Origin: a virus | DNA: 63,929 nucleotides | Virus record (IMG/VR): IMGVR_UViG_3300006923_003098 | Coordinates: 1 to 63,929 of that record | Direction: 5' to 3' (one strand) | In this document: positions 16,701 through 25,601 of the stretch, piece by piece | Layout: each line of letters starts with the position of its first letter | Position numbering within the stretch: the first letter of the stretch is position 1 | Notes under the pieces: generated by a model | The model's input: only the letters and a program-made list of their open reading frames with translations | The model's database searches: none | What the model was told of the DNA's origin: nothing | Made by a program: the position numbers and the translations under genes

Positions 16701-17148
16701 TAAAATTAATCACGGAAGAGCTTTTGAACCCAAAATGGGGTCGTCTTATACTTTTAAAATTCAAGGCGTATTAAATTGCACAGAGGCCGCAGGGGGCGTA
16801 ACAAAAGAGTCTGTTCACTTCACTTACGAAGGAGGGCTTAATTGCTCTCATACAGGGGCCACTATGCAGTTTGGTGCAGCCCCCGTTAATATGGTGTGGA
16901 CAACAGGCCCAGTCTTAATTAATACTGATGCATCTGGATGGGGTGGAGGCATAACATCTGATTTTGCTATTTACTTTACGAATGGTCCATTAAGCAGAAA
17001 TAGCTCTGGCGCAGTAGCATACGGACCACTGACGGGTATGGTTGAAAATGTTCAAATGCATGTTGGAAATGCTCCCGATTATATAAATGCATCGTGTGTA
17101 TGTAGGGTAGAAGTAACAGAGAACAATCTTTGGTTTGAATATCAATAA
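13786..17148 (+). CDS. Fibre/adhesin protein with YadA-head-like repeats
   Basis: The 1120-aa protein starts at ATG 13786 behind AAAGG. Residues 1-85 form an anchor domain shared with the next gene (KLTKFES, VTVVTAD, GHVHDG, DGH, LLHENL). From about residue 240 to 520, and more sparsely to about 870, there are many SxISGGxxNxI repeats like the left-handed beta-roll of trimeric adhesin heads. The C-terminal 190 residues are a beta-rich domain with GGAQTFVFTMFGHW, probably the receptor-binding tip. It is most likely a trimeric virion fibre that contacts the host. No intramolecular chaperone peptidase motif was noticed. Confidence 0.85.
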   Translation: MAADSDGKLTKFESTVTVVTADFANSIFGGLYGSGEASSMDPEDPRIRGHVHDGQNIDGHAPLVNLVEHVEDKLLHENLADQAVHRNNVRETVNVNEAIPESYESGGSTYYYLDLRGIRADLVFVEEDFDGFPPEYTAYSGGPEHPVVRQRHQYWDGSAYVDIAGVWAPSTGLDFVFGSSSLEDINDPGEPTHIDGDNRFLFDKSKGAFRAGGVTGPQWDEDNRGPYSVAFGSNTKAEASFSVVAGGENNLITDTGNGSVIAGGIGNSCAQSINTISGGQANVIGSAIPGDVGSVISGGGGNHVDSSMYGTLSGGQANQVQGNWSTVSGGQNNEIESGSDHSAISGGSDNLITNSNDYSTISGGIDNQLNSSHSTISGGMDNRAKSNYAAISGGRQNRIELSSSHSAISGGRNNIIDDNSEYSAISGGRNNKVIIGSEYATIGGGIGNWAYEYASILGGLNNQAHPQSVVVGGDTNIVATTSSAIVGGVRNNIYANSPFSFIGAGQENKIGSVSEYSIVGGGGGMPGGSQPMEENVIGIDFAFDSIGPPPWSTNPGLWDFTAGGPSPRSGVFGGSGNWIAGGDIDLSGVPLGGVNFVFGGTHNKIAAWTPSGGGQSVYNQYILGGNENIIACTAGSFKHNAIGFGSFNKMKSGEAGIDNCVILGGSANCMETAQAAGAIITHCNILGGWHNEIGFNPNNKGGVLCTVGGGSNNKILTSTSTFAGAGFPSTGLQSETSCFSTILGGFYNSVTDSRGAVICGGGAIVDPMTYWPGSTSSEDVWFNPGTGEPIGLVPASTLLDLNPHSHNPAAGYVGNMIENCHYAGILTGINNVIEVSDGIADLSSIIAGANNHINGAFASSVAYGIKNKIESQPFSNKANAFAGAFGREASSYNYGQKSQAAGTWDLRDGSFAANGFTDGSGDPISGLYASDHGESKPGGAQTFVFTMFGHWDYDIGGIGNTGFKLLLDGDIDKINHGRAFEPKMGSSYTFKIQGVLNCTEAAGGVTKESVHFTYEGGLNCSHTGATMQFGAAPVNMVWTTGPVLINTDASGWGGGITSDFAIYFTNGPLSRNSSGAVAYGPLTGMVENVQMHVGNAPDYINASCVCRVEVTENNLWFEYQ
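14508..15345 (+). repeat. Degenerate in-gene tandem repeats coding ISGG-N motifs
   Basis: Units of about 45-55 bp centred on variants of GCTATATCAGGAGG followed by GATAAT or CAATAAT recur, clearest at 14811, 14864, 14908, 14953, 15003 and 15054. They code for the adhesin-head repeats and would favour unequal recombination that changes fibre length. Confidence 0.8.
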
Positions 17149-17161
17149 GGCTTAATATAAC

Positions 17162-20100
17162 ATGTCAACAGATTCAGATAGAAAATTAACAAGATATACT
17201 TCGGCGGTAACTGTAGTTACGGCAGAGGTTATGAATTCTTTGTTTGGTGGAGACCATGGATTTAACGACAATGTTGACGAGTTTCATCCGGTAGTAGCGG
17301 GGCACAAGCATGATGGAATTCATGCGGATGGACATTCGTCTAAAGTATTTTTAACAGAAGGCGCTCACGTCAGAGGGCAGCTTGCTCATAAAAACCTAGG
17401 AGGATATGACGGAACAACTCCGGCGGTTCAATATATAAATATACAGTGTTATTCGGAGGATATATACGGAACACCAGTTGACCAAAGGGAGGCTGCTGGA
17501 GAAGATTATGTTCCGCTTTCTATCCCTGAGTTTATAGAGGTCGAAGACCCGGACACTGGCGTGGTAGATAAGTGTTATTATTTAGACCTCTCTATGTCCG
17601 CAGGTGGTGTTGACACAAATGTTCAATACAATAAAAACGGAGCCTTCGGCGGGGATGATGGATTTGTTTACCTGTATGATGAGGAGAGAGTTGGAATAGG
17701 CAGACCCGATCCTCATTACAAGTTTCATGTAGATAGTGATTTTAACAATGCAATTATAGGTATTCAAGAAAATATAGATGGAACATCTGGTTCAGATTTA
17801 AGGCTTAGAAAGTCTAGGCTGAATGATATTGTCCAAGATGGTGACAGTCTTGGCTCAATACAAGGCCTTGGTAATGACGGAGGGGGTGTTAATTCGTTTG
17901 AGACTGCTGCTGCCATTCAATTTAGAGTAGACGGGACTCCACTGGCTGAGGATATGCCCGGAGAAATAAGGCTGTCAACACGGCCATCGGGTGAACCATC
18001 CTTACATTACACAGACCATGTTAGGATGATAATAAAGAGCGATGGAAACGTCGGGGTAGGAACCCTTTCTCCTGCCGGTAAGTTAACAATAAGTAGCGAT
18101 AGTACGGCGGCTGCTCCAAACCTTTTGATTCATGAATCCGCTATTGATGCCGGTGGAAGAATTTCTTTTACAAATACTTCAGATACGAATGGAGTCACTG
18201 GAGGTAGTCACGAATGGTCAATGTTTGGAAGGCCCAGAGCAGAGGGTGATCAGGCAAATGCTATACTCCATGTTTGGTATGGAGATAATGACGGCACAGG
18301 TGGCGGTGGAAATATAATTCAAGCAACAGGCGATGGAAAGGTTGGGATTGGTTCGGATGCAGGATGGGATGGAACAACACACCCCGAAAGAACGCTGCAT
18401 GTCTTTGATGATAGCGGGAACTCCCCCTTAAGATTAGAGAGTGTCCCGTCCGGAACCGGGACAGTCCTTGTTATAGATGGTGCTGGAGATATATATTCTG
18501 ATGCATCTATTGGGTCAGATCAAAATGTATTTGATAATATAGTTCTAACAAGCACAGGAACTGGTACTGCATCTGGAGGCCCGATTGAGACAGACGCCAC
18601 ATCAGATACTTTAACTTTAGAGGCCGGGGATGGAATAGATCTCGCCGGCGCCGCAGGAACAGACACTATAACAATAACTTCTACAGCGACAGTTACTCCT
18701 GGCGGTGCTTATAAAAATATTCAGTTTCACGATGGAGCATCGCCCGCAGGGTTCGCTGGAAATGACGGTCTTTCATACAATGATGTCTCTGGAGGCACAG
18801 GGTTTGGTGTAGGGCCGGAAGTTATAATTCATAATATGACAACCGGGCCCAGTGATTATGATAGATATGCCGGATTAGTATTCAATGGAGAGGATGGCAC
18901 TGGCACGAAAACTACGTCTAGAGTGTCTGGGTTTCATCATGAGTTTTATGATGCCATTAATCCTAACCAAGGAGCTTTTTCTGTAGAGACTTTTAATCCG
19001 GCAGTCCCGGGTTTAACTAGAGCTATTCTTATAGATGGTGGAACAAGATCTTTGAGCGATGGACTAGGGTATGTTGGAATCGGAGCTACAGATGCTTCTT
19101 ATCAATCTCCAAAGGGATTCTCAACTCCGGCAAGAAGGCTGCATATCAAAGAGGCTGCGGATGATCCGCCACAAGGGTACTCTCCATTAAGAATAAACGA
19201 TTTAACAGATGGCCCTGGACATGTTGTTTTGTGGAATAAAGAAGTGCAGACTCCCAATGCCGGTTACCCAGATGAAGGAGATGTTTACTACATTCCCAAT
19301 GGAGACCCCGGAGACGGCCTGGTAATAAAGGAAGATGGGAATCCTCATTGGGCCCCAATAGAGGGTGGCGGGGAATCTAAGGTAGAGTTTGAATCGCATT
19401 GGACTTCCGCAAATGATTGGGTTCAAAAAAATGGCAATCCAGATTTAGATGCTTGGGATGGTGCTCCAGTAGATGTTATAGAGTGGATGCAGAGGCAGGC
19501 TCAGCCTGTAGCCTTTACTAGTGGGGCGTTCCCTGCAAATAGAGATGTAGTAACAAAGGTGCTTCTTGACAAAACTCTTGCCGGAGCTAATAACGAAATA
19601 CAGTCAGTTTATTATTTGACGGTTCCGATCCCATCGTGCGGAGCTTTATCCGGAGGGATAGGCCAGTCAATAGATGGATCGCATCAGTCGGCTTTGGGCA
19701 GTTATCCCGATAGTATCCCGGGGTTTCCAGAGGACGCTCCAACATCTTGCCGAATAACTTGTTATTTTGTCTTTTTAACGCCTGCGGTTGGAACTGCAGA
19801 TTTTAATGTTCAATTAAGCTGTGGAAAAGATTCTAATTCTTTAGCGGGAGATTTGGAGGTTCTTTCTGACGTAGACCTTATTAATCAGGGGGAATGGTCG
19901 GCTGTTCCTCCCGGTGATCCGCAGAGTTTTATGCTCAACTCACATTCATATGCTATTCCACGGAGAGGTAAAGTCGTTGTAAGTGATTTTTCGCCAATGA
20001 AAATTGATTTGACACAAGACTTTGGAGGGTTGTGTACTTTCAGAGTTAAGGTTGCAGACTTTGTTGGTGGCTATTGGCCTGGAGAGGAAAATGAAGGAGA

Positions 20101-23098
20101 ATACAGGGGCCTGGGGTTTATCGGCGCAAACCTTCTTTGGATATGGGAGGATGAAGAAGAGGAGCCTGAGCAGGCCAACTCTCCACCGAATACAAACTTT
20201 AAGCTTAGCTTTATTCCCGCCGGGGCAGAAGGGGGTAATGCAGAGGCCGTAGAGGTTGAGGATGGAGCGTCCGTTCCAGTTGGAGTAACGTTAACTCTCG
20301 ACGGCTCATTAAGCACGGATTCCGATGGCGATCCATTGAGCTGTAATTGGACGGTAATGATGGCAGGAGAACAGGTTGTCTTGGACGACCATGGGTCTGT
20401 TGTAGAATATCTCGTTACAGAAGGTATGGCAGGATCGGGCGTAACAATGTCGCTACAAACTAGCGACGGGATTGATCTTGGAAATACTGTAAGTAAATCC
20501 TTTTCTATAGAGATAGCGAATGTTAGGCCAACTGCAGACTTTAGCTTTACAATTGGTGATACAGAAGTTCTTATGGTTGAGCTAAACACTCTATCGGATA
20601 CTGTTCAGCCAGTCAATATTAAGCCGGAGATTGACGACGATGATGCAGGAGATGTTTTGACATGCTCTTGGGCCGTATCCGGCCCTGTAGAGGTGAGCAC
20701 AGATGGTTGGGCTACAGATGGTTCTGAGTTTTCCGTTACACTCCCTGCTTCTGCAGGAAATTATGATGTTCAATTAATTGTTAATGATGGCATGGACAAT
20801 AGTGATCCTGCGATTAATACGTTAAGAGTTAATCAATTGCCTATAGCGAACTTTACAATTGTATCAGGAAGTGATGTAACTGGAGACTTAGTGACTTGTG
20901 CTTCCACATCTACAGACGATGGATCTGTCGCTGGTCAGGCATGGACCTTTTCTTCTGTTCCGAATGGATCATTATTAACTAATGCTGATATTCAGAATGC
21001 AGATGCAGTTACTGCCTCATTCACCCCTGACGTAGAAGGCTTTTATGCGGTAAGCCTCGTCGTCGTAGATGACGAGGGATCATATAGCGTTGAAAAAATT
21101 AATGCAATAGATATTTCTGCGGCAAATACAGCGACAATAGTGACAATAACTGCTCACTCTGGCAGTGAAGCGAATCCTAGTCAGACGGTGTTTCTTGCCG
21201 ATGACTGGATCTATTTGAAAGCGACAGCTATTGATCCTGATCCCGAGCCGGAAGGGTTTGTGTATATTTGGGAAAGACTTAATGACCAAAATATAGTTGT
21301 CCAGACGGTTACTCACGATGTTTCCGCCGATGATCAGACTCCACTAATAGACCTACTAAATATCGGGTCATTAGCAAGAGACACTTATTCATGGCAGGTT
21401 AAAGTTATCGACGCTCAGGGTCTTCCGGGCAACACTGCGCAATTAACATTTGAGGTTCTTAACTCTGATCCAGTAGTTGTTATTGACTCAGTAGACGGAA
21501 CCACAGAGGTTGATGCAAATGTGTCACTAAATGCAACCGCAACAGATATTGATGGAGATGAGCTAACTTATGACTGGACTGTTCAGACTCACACCGCAGA
21601 TGGCGACCCAACATATAGCTTTAGCTCTACTTCGGCTCAGGATCCAGATTTTACTACCGATATGTTCGGAGAGTACACTTTGGAGCTTAGTGTTACTGAT
21701 GGCAACGGAGGGCAGGCGAGTGCTGTAGTCACAGTAGAGTTTGTTGCGGCTAATCAGGCGCCTACTGTATCTATCGAGGGCACCGAAGGAACCCTTGAGA
21801 CGGGCGAAAGCATTATTATGGTTGCTACAGCGGGTGATGCAGATGGGATAATTGAGACTTATGCTTGGACTGTGGAGAGTCAGCCTGGAGATACCGCAAG
21901 CTTTGTAAATGATGCAATAGAAGATCCAGAGTTTACTGCAGCGACAGCAGGAGACTATACTCTTAGATTGACTGTAACAGACGATGATGGAGGGACAGCA
22001 TATGCTGAGCATAGCTTTACACTTGTTGATCCAAATCAGCAGCCCGCCGCCTCAATAGTGGCGTCTTTTGCAGGAAACGTAGGAGAGGTCGGAGTTCTTG
22101 TGACGGCAGATGGAACTGGCAGCAGCGATCCAGATGATGATGCACTTACATATGCTTGGACATTTAGTGTAGTTCCGGACGGAAGCAATATATCTGATGA
22201 TAGTGATTTAGATCCAAACGATGTATCAATTCAAACATTCACTCCAGATGTGACAGGGCTGTATACCATCAACCTTATAGTTACGGATGTGCATGGTTAT
22301 GCTAGCCCTCAAGCTTCGGCAAGCGTATTTGCTGCTGCAGCTAATCAGCAGCCTGTATTGCACTTAGTCGGCGGCCCTGGTACTGACAGTATATCTATCA
22401 ACCAAGGCGACGATTATGCTGACGCAGGAGCTACCGCAACAGATGCAGAGGATGATAATGATGCATTGACGGCAAATATCGTCACGGAAAGTAATGTTAA
22501 TATAAATGTGCCAGGAGTTTACACGGTTACTTATAATGTAACTGACTCCGGAGGCCTTGCCGCAGATACTATCACGAGAACCGTTACAGTCGTTCCTGTT
22601 GCAGAAAATAATCCTCCAAGCATTATTATGGCAACATATGTAGGACAAGAGCAGGGGACGCCAGGGGCACTTGCCCAAGGTGAAGGCGGTTACTTGTGGC
22701 CAACTGGTCCGGAGAATACTGCAGTCGATGGTGGGTTTAATTATCCAGATGTTCAACTTGGTTCATATATATCTTTTTATGGAGGAAGATCAGCAGACAC
22801 AGAGGATACCGGCGGGGCAATGGACGTAGAAGATGGGGTTGTGAATCTCAATTATACCTGGAAGATAATAGAGGCCGCAGAGGGTTCGGGGTATAATAAC
22901 GCAGGGATCTTTAATAAGCCAAATCCAGTCGCAGGAGATGGAGATCCTCCGATAAATAATCCAGTAAATGATGGAGGCCACTATACCTCTATTCAGATAC
23001 AGCCCGATAAGGGAGGGGTTTATGCAATAAAATTTGAATTGAAAGATTCTAATAATGCAGTGTCTCAATTCGTGGTAAGATTTAAAGCGGTTGGATAA
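17162..23098 (+). CDS. Giant fibre/adhesin protein with PKD-type Ig-like repeats
   Basis: The 1978-aa protein starts at ATG 17162. The first 80 residues repeat the anchor of the previous gene (KLTRYTS, VTVVTAE, GHKHDG, DGH, LAHKNL). Residues of about 150-650 carry fibre-like segments typical of phage tail fibres (VGIGRPDP, GNVGVGTLSPAGKL, VGIG). From about 1000 to 1850 there are several PKD/cadherin-like beta domains with xPxxxF, SSDPDDDALTYAWTF and VTDxxG patterns, and near 1740-1810 a DUF5011-like domain (GDDYADAGATATDAED). The repeated Asp-rich loops probably bind Ca2+. It is likely a long side or tail fibre that binds host surface glycans or proteins. It has no catalytic motif I can see. 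Confidence 0.85.
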   Translation: MSTDSDRKLTRYTSAVTVVTAEVMNSLFGGDHGFNDNVDEFHPVVAGHKHDGIHADGHSSKVFLTEGAHVRGQLAHKNLGGYDGTTPAVQYINIQCYSEDIYGTPVDQREAAGEDYVPLSIPEFIEVEDPDTGVVDKCYYLDLSMSAGGVDTNVQYNKNGAFGGDDGFVYLYDEERVGIGRPDPHYKFHVDSDFNNAIIGIQENIDGTSGSDLRLRKSRLNDIVQDGDSLGSIQGLGNDGGGVNSFETAAAIQFRVDGTPLAEDMPGEIRLSTRPSGEPSLHYTDHVRMIIKSDGNVGVGTLSPAGKLTISSDSTAAAPNLLIHESAIDAGGRISFTNTSDTNGVTGGSHEWSMFGRPRAEGDQANAILHVWYGDNDGTGGGGNIIQATGDGKVGIGSDAGWDGTTHPERTLHVFDDSGNSPLRLESVPSGTGTVLVIDGAGDIYSDASIGSDQNVFDNIVLTSTGTGTASGGPIETDATSDTLTLEAGDGIDLAGAAGTDTITITSTATVTPGGAYKNIQFHDGASPAGFAGNDGLSYNDVSGGTGFGVGPEVIIHNMTTGPSDYDRYAGLVFNGEDGTGTKTTSRVSGFHHEFYDAINPNQGAFSVETFNPAVPGLTRAILIDGGTRSLSDGLGYVGIGATDASYQSPKGFSTPARRLHIKEAADDPPQGYSPLRINDLTDGPGHVVLWNKEVQTPNAGYPDEGDVYYIPNGDPGDGLVIKEDGNPHWAPIEGGGESKVEFESHWTSANDWVQKNGNPDLDAWDGAPVDVIEWMQRQAQPVAFTSGAFPANRDVVTKVLLDKTLAGANNEIQSVYYLTVPIPSCGALSGGIGQSIDGSHQSALGSYPDSIPGFPEDAPTSCRITCYFVFLTPAVGTADFNVQLSCGKDSNSLAGDLEVLSDVDLINQGEWSAVPPGDPQSFMLNSHSYAIPRRGKVVVSDFSPMKIDLTQDFGGLCTFRVKVADFVGGYWPGEENEGEYRGLGFIGANLLWIWEDEEEEPEQANSPPNTNFKLSFIPAGAEGGNAEAVEVEDGASVPVGVTLTLDGSLSTDSDGDPLSCNWTVMMAGEQVVLDDHGSVVEYLVTEGMAGSGVTMSLQTSDGIDLGNTVSKSFSIEIANVRPTADFSFTIGDTEVLMVELNTLSDTVQPVNIKPEIDDDDAGDVLTCSWAVSGPVEVSTDGWATDGSEFSVTLPASAGNYDVQLIVNDGMDNSDPAINTLRVNQLPIANFTIVSGSDVTGDLVTCASTSTDDGSVAGQAWTFSSVPNGSLLTNADIQNADAVTASFTPDVEGFYAVSLVVVDDEGSYSVEKINAIDISAANTATIVTITAHSGSEANPSQTVFLADDWIYLKATAIDPDPEPEGFVYIWERLNDQNIVVQTVTHDVSADDQTPLIDLLNIGSLARDTYSWQVKVIDAQGLPGNTAQLTFEVLNSDPVVVIDSVDGTTEVDANVSLNATATDIDGDELTYDWTVQTHTADGDPTYSFSSTSAQDPDFTTDMFGEYTLELSVTDGNGGQASAVVTVEFVAANQAPTVSIEGTEGTLETGESIIMVATAGDADGIIETYAWTVESQPGDTASFVNDAIEDPEFTAATAGDYTLRLTVTDDDGGTAYAEHSFTLVDPNQQPAASIVASFAGNVGEVGVLVTADGTGSSDPDDDALTYAWTFSVVPDGSNISDDSDLDPNDVSIQTFTPDVTGLYTINLIVTDVHGYASPQASASVFAAAANQQPVLHLVGGPGTDSISINQGDDYADAGATATDAEDDNDALTANIVTESNVNINVPGVYTVTYNVTDSGGLAADTITRTVTVVPVAENNPPSIIMATYVGQEQGTPGALAQGEGGYLWPTGPENTAVDGGFNYPDVQLGSYISFYGGRSADTEDTGGAMDVEDGVVNLNYTWKIIEAAEGSGYNNAGIFNKPNPVAGDGDPPINNPVNDGGHYTSIQIQPDKGGVYAIKFELKDSNNAVSQFVVRFKAVG

Positions 23099-23111
23099 AA
23101 AGGGAGCGTCG

Positions 23112-23441
23112 ATGAATGCTTATGTTTTATTGGGCTGCAATGGATTTACGGATACAGAGGGTTTTTTGTTTTGTAACTCCATTACAAACCATATAGTTGA
23201 TTTATCTAAAATAAAATATGACGAAAAAGAAAGGGTGATTAACTTTCTGGATAAGGCATGCGGCCTTTTTGATGCGGCCTGTTATGACTACAACAAGTGC
23301 ATCAATATAGTAAATTTTTTATATCGTCAATATGGTATTATAGACGAAGATGGGCTGCATAAAATACAGGCTTTTTTAAAAATGCACAAGAGATGCGGTA
23401 TTTATGTAATGTTAATATTAAAGGAGGATTATAGTGTCTGA
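23112..23441 (+). CDS. Unknown protein
   Basis: The 109-aa protein starts best at ATG 23112 with GGGAG upstream; the frame is open from a TTG at 23091 within the fibre gene end. It is a mixed helical protein with about six Cys (LGCN, LFCNS, KACGL, AACYD, KCINI, RCGIY), which is high for this genome. No family is recognised. It starts 13 bp after the fibre gene and could be a fibre assembly factor, but that is only position. Confidence 0.65.
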   Translation: MNAYVLLGCNGFTDTEGFLFCNSITNHIVDLSKIKYDEKERVINFLDKACGLFDAACYDYNKCINIVNFLYRQYGIIDEDGLHKIQAFLKMHKRCGIYVMLILKEDYSV

Positions 23442-23787
23442 TATAAAGGTTCCGAAGAACACAAAGTATATGGATTCAAAAAAGGGTGAGGTACAGAATA
23501 ATATAGAGAGCGCTTTTAATGATTATAAAAAGCTTCTCGCAGATAAGACTCATCCTGATAATCAAACTCCTGCTTACCACAACAATGTTGTAGCAGCTTT
23601 AAATCGTCTTTTAATTGCGGCGGATGAATTAGACGGAGTAAACCCGGGCGAGGGCATCTTCGGGCTTATAGTTTTATCCCTAAGGTCGTGTCTAAAGCTT
23701 CGGGACGATAATACAAAGTTAGAAGTAGAGGTTCGAGAGCTTAAGCGCGAGATAGGCAGGATTAAAAAGAACCAGAGAGTAAAATGA
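23434..23787 (+). CDS. Unknown protein
   Basis: The 117-aa protein starts at GTG 23434 behind AAAGGAGG, overlapping the previous stop. It is helical and Lys/Asp-rich and ends in a charged coiled-coil-like helix (about residues 90-117). No domain is recognised. It overlaps the next small gene by 4 bp and belongs to the unit leading into the FtsK-like gene. Confidence 0.65.
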   Translation: MSDIKVPKNTKYMDSKKGEVQNNIESAFNDYKKLLADKTHPDNQTPAYHNNVVAALNRLLIAADELDGVNPGEGIFGLIVLSLRSCLKLRDDNTKLEVEVRELKREIGRIKKNQRVK

Positions 23788-23984
23788 CTTTTAAAGATAA
23801 AGTTGTAAACCTTATTTTGGAAAGAATATCGGAGGCAAGCAAGCATGTTCGGCAGCTGGAGAATGACAGTAGTAAATTTTCTGTTGCTCCAACTGATAAT
23901 AGTGTGTATATTGCTCGGGTAGGGTATCGAGAGGCCCTGCAGGATATTCTTTCCGAGATAAGGAGCATTAATGAAGTCGAATGA
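23784..23984 (+). CDS. Small unknown protein
   Basis: The 66-aa protein starts at ATG 23784, overlapping both the preceding stop (4 bp) and the following start (14 bp). It is a predicted helix - loop - helix protein (AYREALQDILSEI-like end). Its place between overlapping genes is the main support for it being real. Confidence 0.6.
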   Translation: MTFKDKVVNLILERISEASKHVRQLENDSSKFSVAPTDNSVYIARVGYREALQDILSEIRSINEVE

Positions 23985-25065
23985 TATAATTGAAATCTTT
24001 GAGCAAAAAAAGGAAGAAAAATTATTTTCGTTATTAAAATCTTTTGGAATAAAAACAGAGTATGTTGAGTTAGATAAGAAAAGATTTTTTGATATTTATA
24101 GCATAAAGTTGGCTAACGGGACTAGGTCCTCAAGGTTAGACCGAGTTCTTGTAGATGTAGGTATGGCTATGTCGTCTCACTCTCACCCCAATGGGTACCC
24201 CGTTATGAAGGACGGGGTATATAAGATCGAGGTACAAAGAGAAGAGATTGAGTCCCCTACTTTTATGCAGGTATATAATGCCTTTCCAAAGAATTATTAT
24301 GCCCCCATCGCTTTGGGTATAGACTCTTTTGGAGAACTTATGCATACAGACATTAATTCTATTCCGAACCTATTAGTGGGGGGCACTACTGGCTCTGGGA
24401 AGAGCGTTTTGCTTCACAGCTTTATTCTATCCCTATTGGGGTCGGATACAGACCTCTACTTGATAGACCCAAAAATGGTTGAGTTTGGTATTTATCGAGA
24501 TTTAAATTCGGTTAAAAAGATTGTGCATTCTGCTGAAGATGCGGCTTTTTTAATAGATGAGGTTAGGAGTATTATGGAGGTTAGGTTTTCATTGCTTCAT
24601 AAGTTTAAAGTTAGAAGTGCTGCCGAATATAATCGAGGAGCAAGTCCAAAGACTAGGTTGAGACCTATAGTTATAGTTGTTGATGAGTGGGCGGATATAG
24701 TTCTGCAGGATAAAGAGGTGCAGAAAACACTATGCCTTGTTGCTCAAAAAGGACGGGCTGCAGGTATATCTATTATTTTGGCCACACAAAGACCATCATG
24801 CAGGGTTGTCTCTGGGTTAATTAAAGCGAACTTTCCCGGAAGAATTGCCCTTAAGGTTGCATCCGCTGTTGACAGTAGGGTTATATTAGATCAGGGTGGT
24901 GCTGAAAAAATTTCTGATATAGGGACGGGGCTATACCTTGACGGTGGATTGTCAAAGCCCAAGCTTTTCCGAGCCCCAAATATAGTTGACATTCAAGGGG
25001 AATTGGCTAAAATAAACCCAATTGCTAAAAAGAAGCCATCGTTTTGGGGCAGGTTTTTATCTTGA
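23971..25065 (+). CDS. FtsK/SpoIIIE-like DNA translocase
   Basis: The 364-aa protein starts at ATG 23971 behind AAGGAG. Its core is the FtsK motor: Walker A GGTTGSGKSVLLH (about residue 135), LYLIDPKMVEF, Walker B IVIVVDEWAD (about 230), QKGRAAGISIILATQRPS and the FtsK-specific SRVILDQGGAE with GLYLDGG. It lacks the membrane domain of FtsK and a recognisable gamma (KOPS-reading) domain. Such soluble hexameric translocases pump double-stranded DNA; the large terminase at 60576 does the packaging, so this one may act in DNA segregation, replication restart or transfer. It is coupled to the primase zinc-domain gene by a 4-bp overlap. Confidence 0.93.
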   Translation: MKSNDIIEIFEQKKEEKLFSLLKSFGIKTEYVELDKKRFFDIYSIKLANGTRSSRLDRVLVDVGMAMSSHSHPNGYPVMKDGVYKIEVQREEIESPTFMQVYNAFPKNYYAPIALGIDSFGELMHTDINSIPNLLVGGTTGSGKSVLLHSFILSLLGSDTDLYLIDPKMVEFGIYRDLNSVKKIVHSAEDAAFLIDEVRSIMEVRFSLLHKFKVRSAAEYNRGASPKTRLRPIVIVVDEWADIVLQDKEVQKTLCLVAQKGRAAGISIILATQRPSCRVVSGLIKANFPGRIALKVASAVDSRVILDQGGAEKISDIGTGLYLDGGLSKPKLFRAPNIVDIQGELAKINPIAKKKPSFWGRFLS

Positions 25066-25601
25066 GAACTCTTAATAAAGAAGAAATATTAAACTCAATT
25101 AAAATAGTTGAGATAGCCACTCGCAAAGGAGTTGCTTATGAGCAGGTTAATAGCGGGAATTTTACGCATAGATGCAAGTGTCCAGGAAAGGATCACAAGA
25201 GCGGGCTAGAAAGAACTGGATCATTATATATAGATAATGATAATAACAATTTTTATTGCTTCGGATGTGGTGCATCAAATAATGTTATAGATTTTTACAT
25301 CTTATGTGTTGATACTGACTTTTTAACGGCGATCAGAGATTTATCTGAAATGATAGATCCAAAAGATGTCACGTCTGTTCCGCGAGCAAAGCGCCAAACT
25401 AATTTTTCAAAGATATTAGAAATATCTGGATTATTTCGTGTCGCCCAAAAGGCTCATCCTAGTGATTTAGAATGGATAGAGAGGCTGATGAAAAAGACTG
25501 ATGCTTACATTCTGTCAATAGACAGATATGATATACATAAAGCAAGCAATATATTTAAGGGCGTAAGACGCGCCTTGAATCGGAGGTACTCTAAAAAATG
25601 A
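25062..25601 (+). CDS. Primase zinc-binding domain protein (DnaG CHC2 type)
   Basis: The 179-aa protein probably starts at TTG 25062, which overlaps the FtsK-like stop and has GGGGCAGG upstream; TTG 25044 is the alternative. Residues of about 30-70 form a CHC2 zinc ribbon: CPGKDH, then YCFGCGA as in DnaG (C-x4-H, then C-x2-C), followed by NVIDFY. The rest is helical with no TOPRIM or polymerase core. The catalytic part appears to be the separate gene at 48896-49654. In DnaG the zinc domain selects the priming site, so this protein would give site choice in trans. Confidence 0.85.
   Translation: MRTLNKEEILNSIKIVEIATRKGVAYEQVNSGNFTHRCKCPGKDHKSGLERTGSLYIDNDNNNFYCFGCGASNNVIDFYILCVDTDFLTAIRDLSEMIDPKDVTSVPRAKRQTNFSKILEISGLFRVAQKAHPSDLEWIERLMKKTDAYILSIDRYDIHKASNIFKGVRRALNRRYSKK

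Noticed and set aside
20071-20589. 172-codon minus-strand frame opposite the giant fibre
   Set aside because: Low-complexity Ser/Pro-rich translation, typical of the antisense of a repetitive beta-rich gene.
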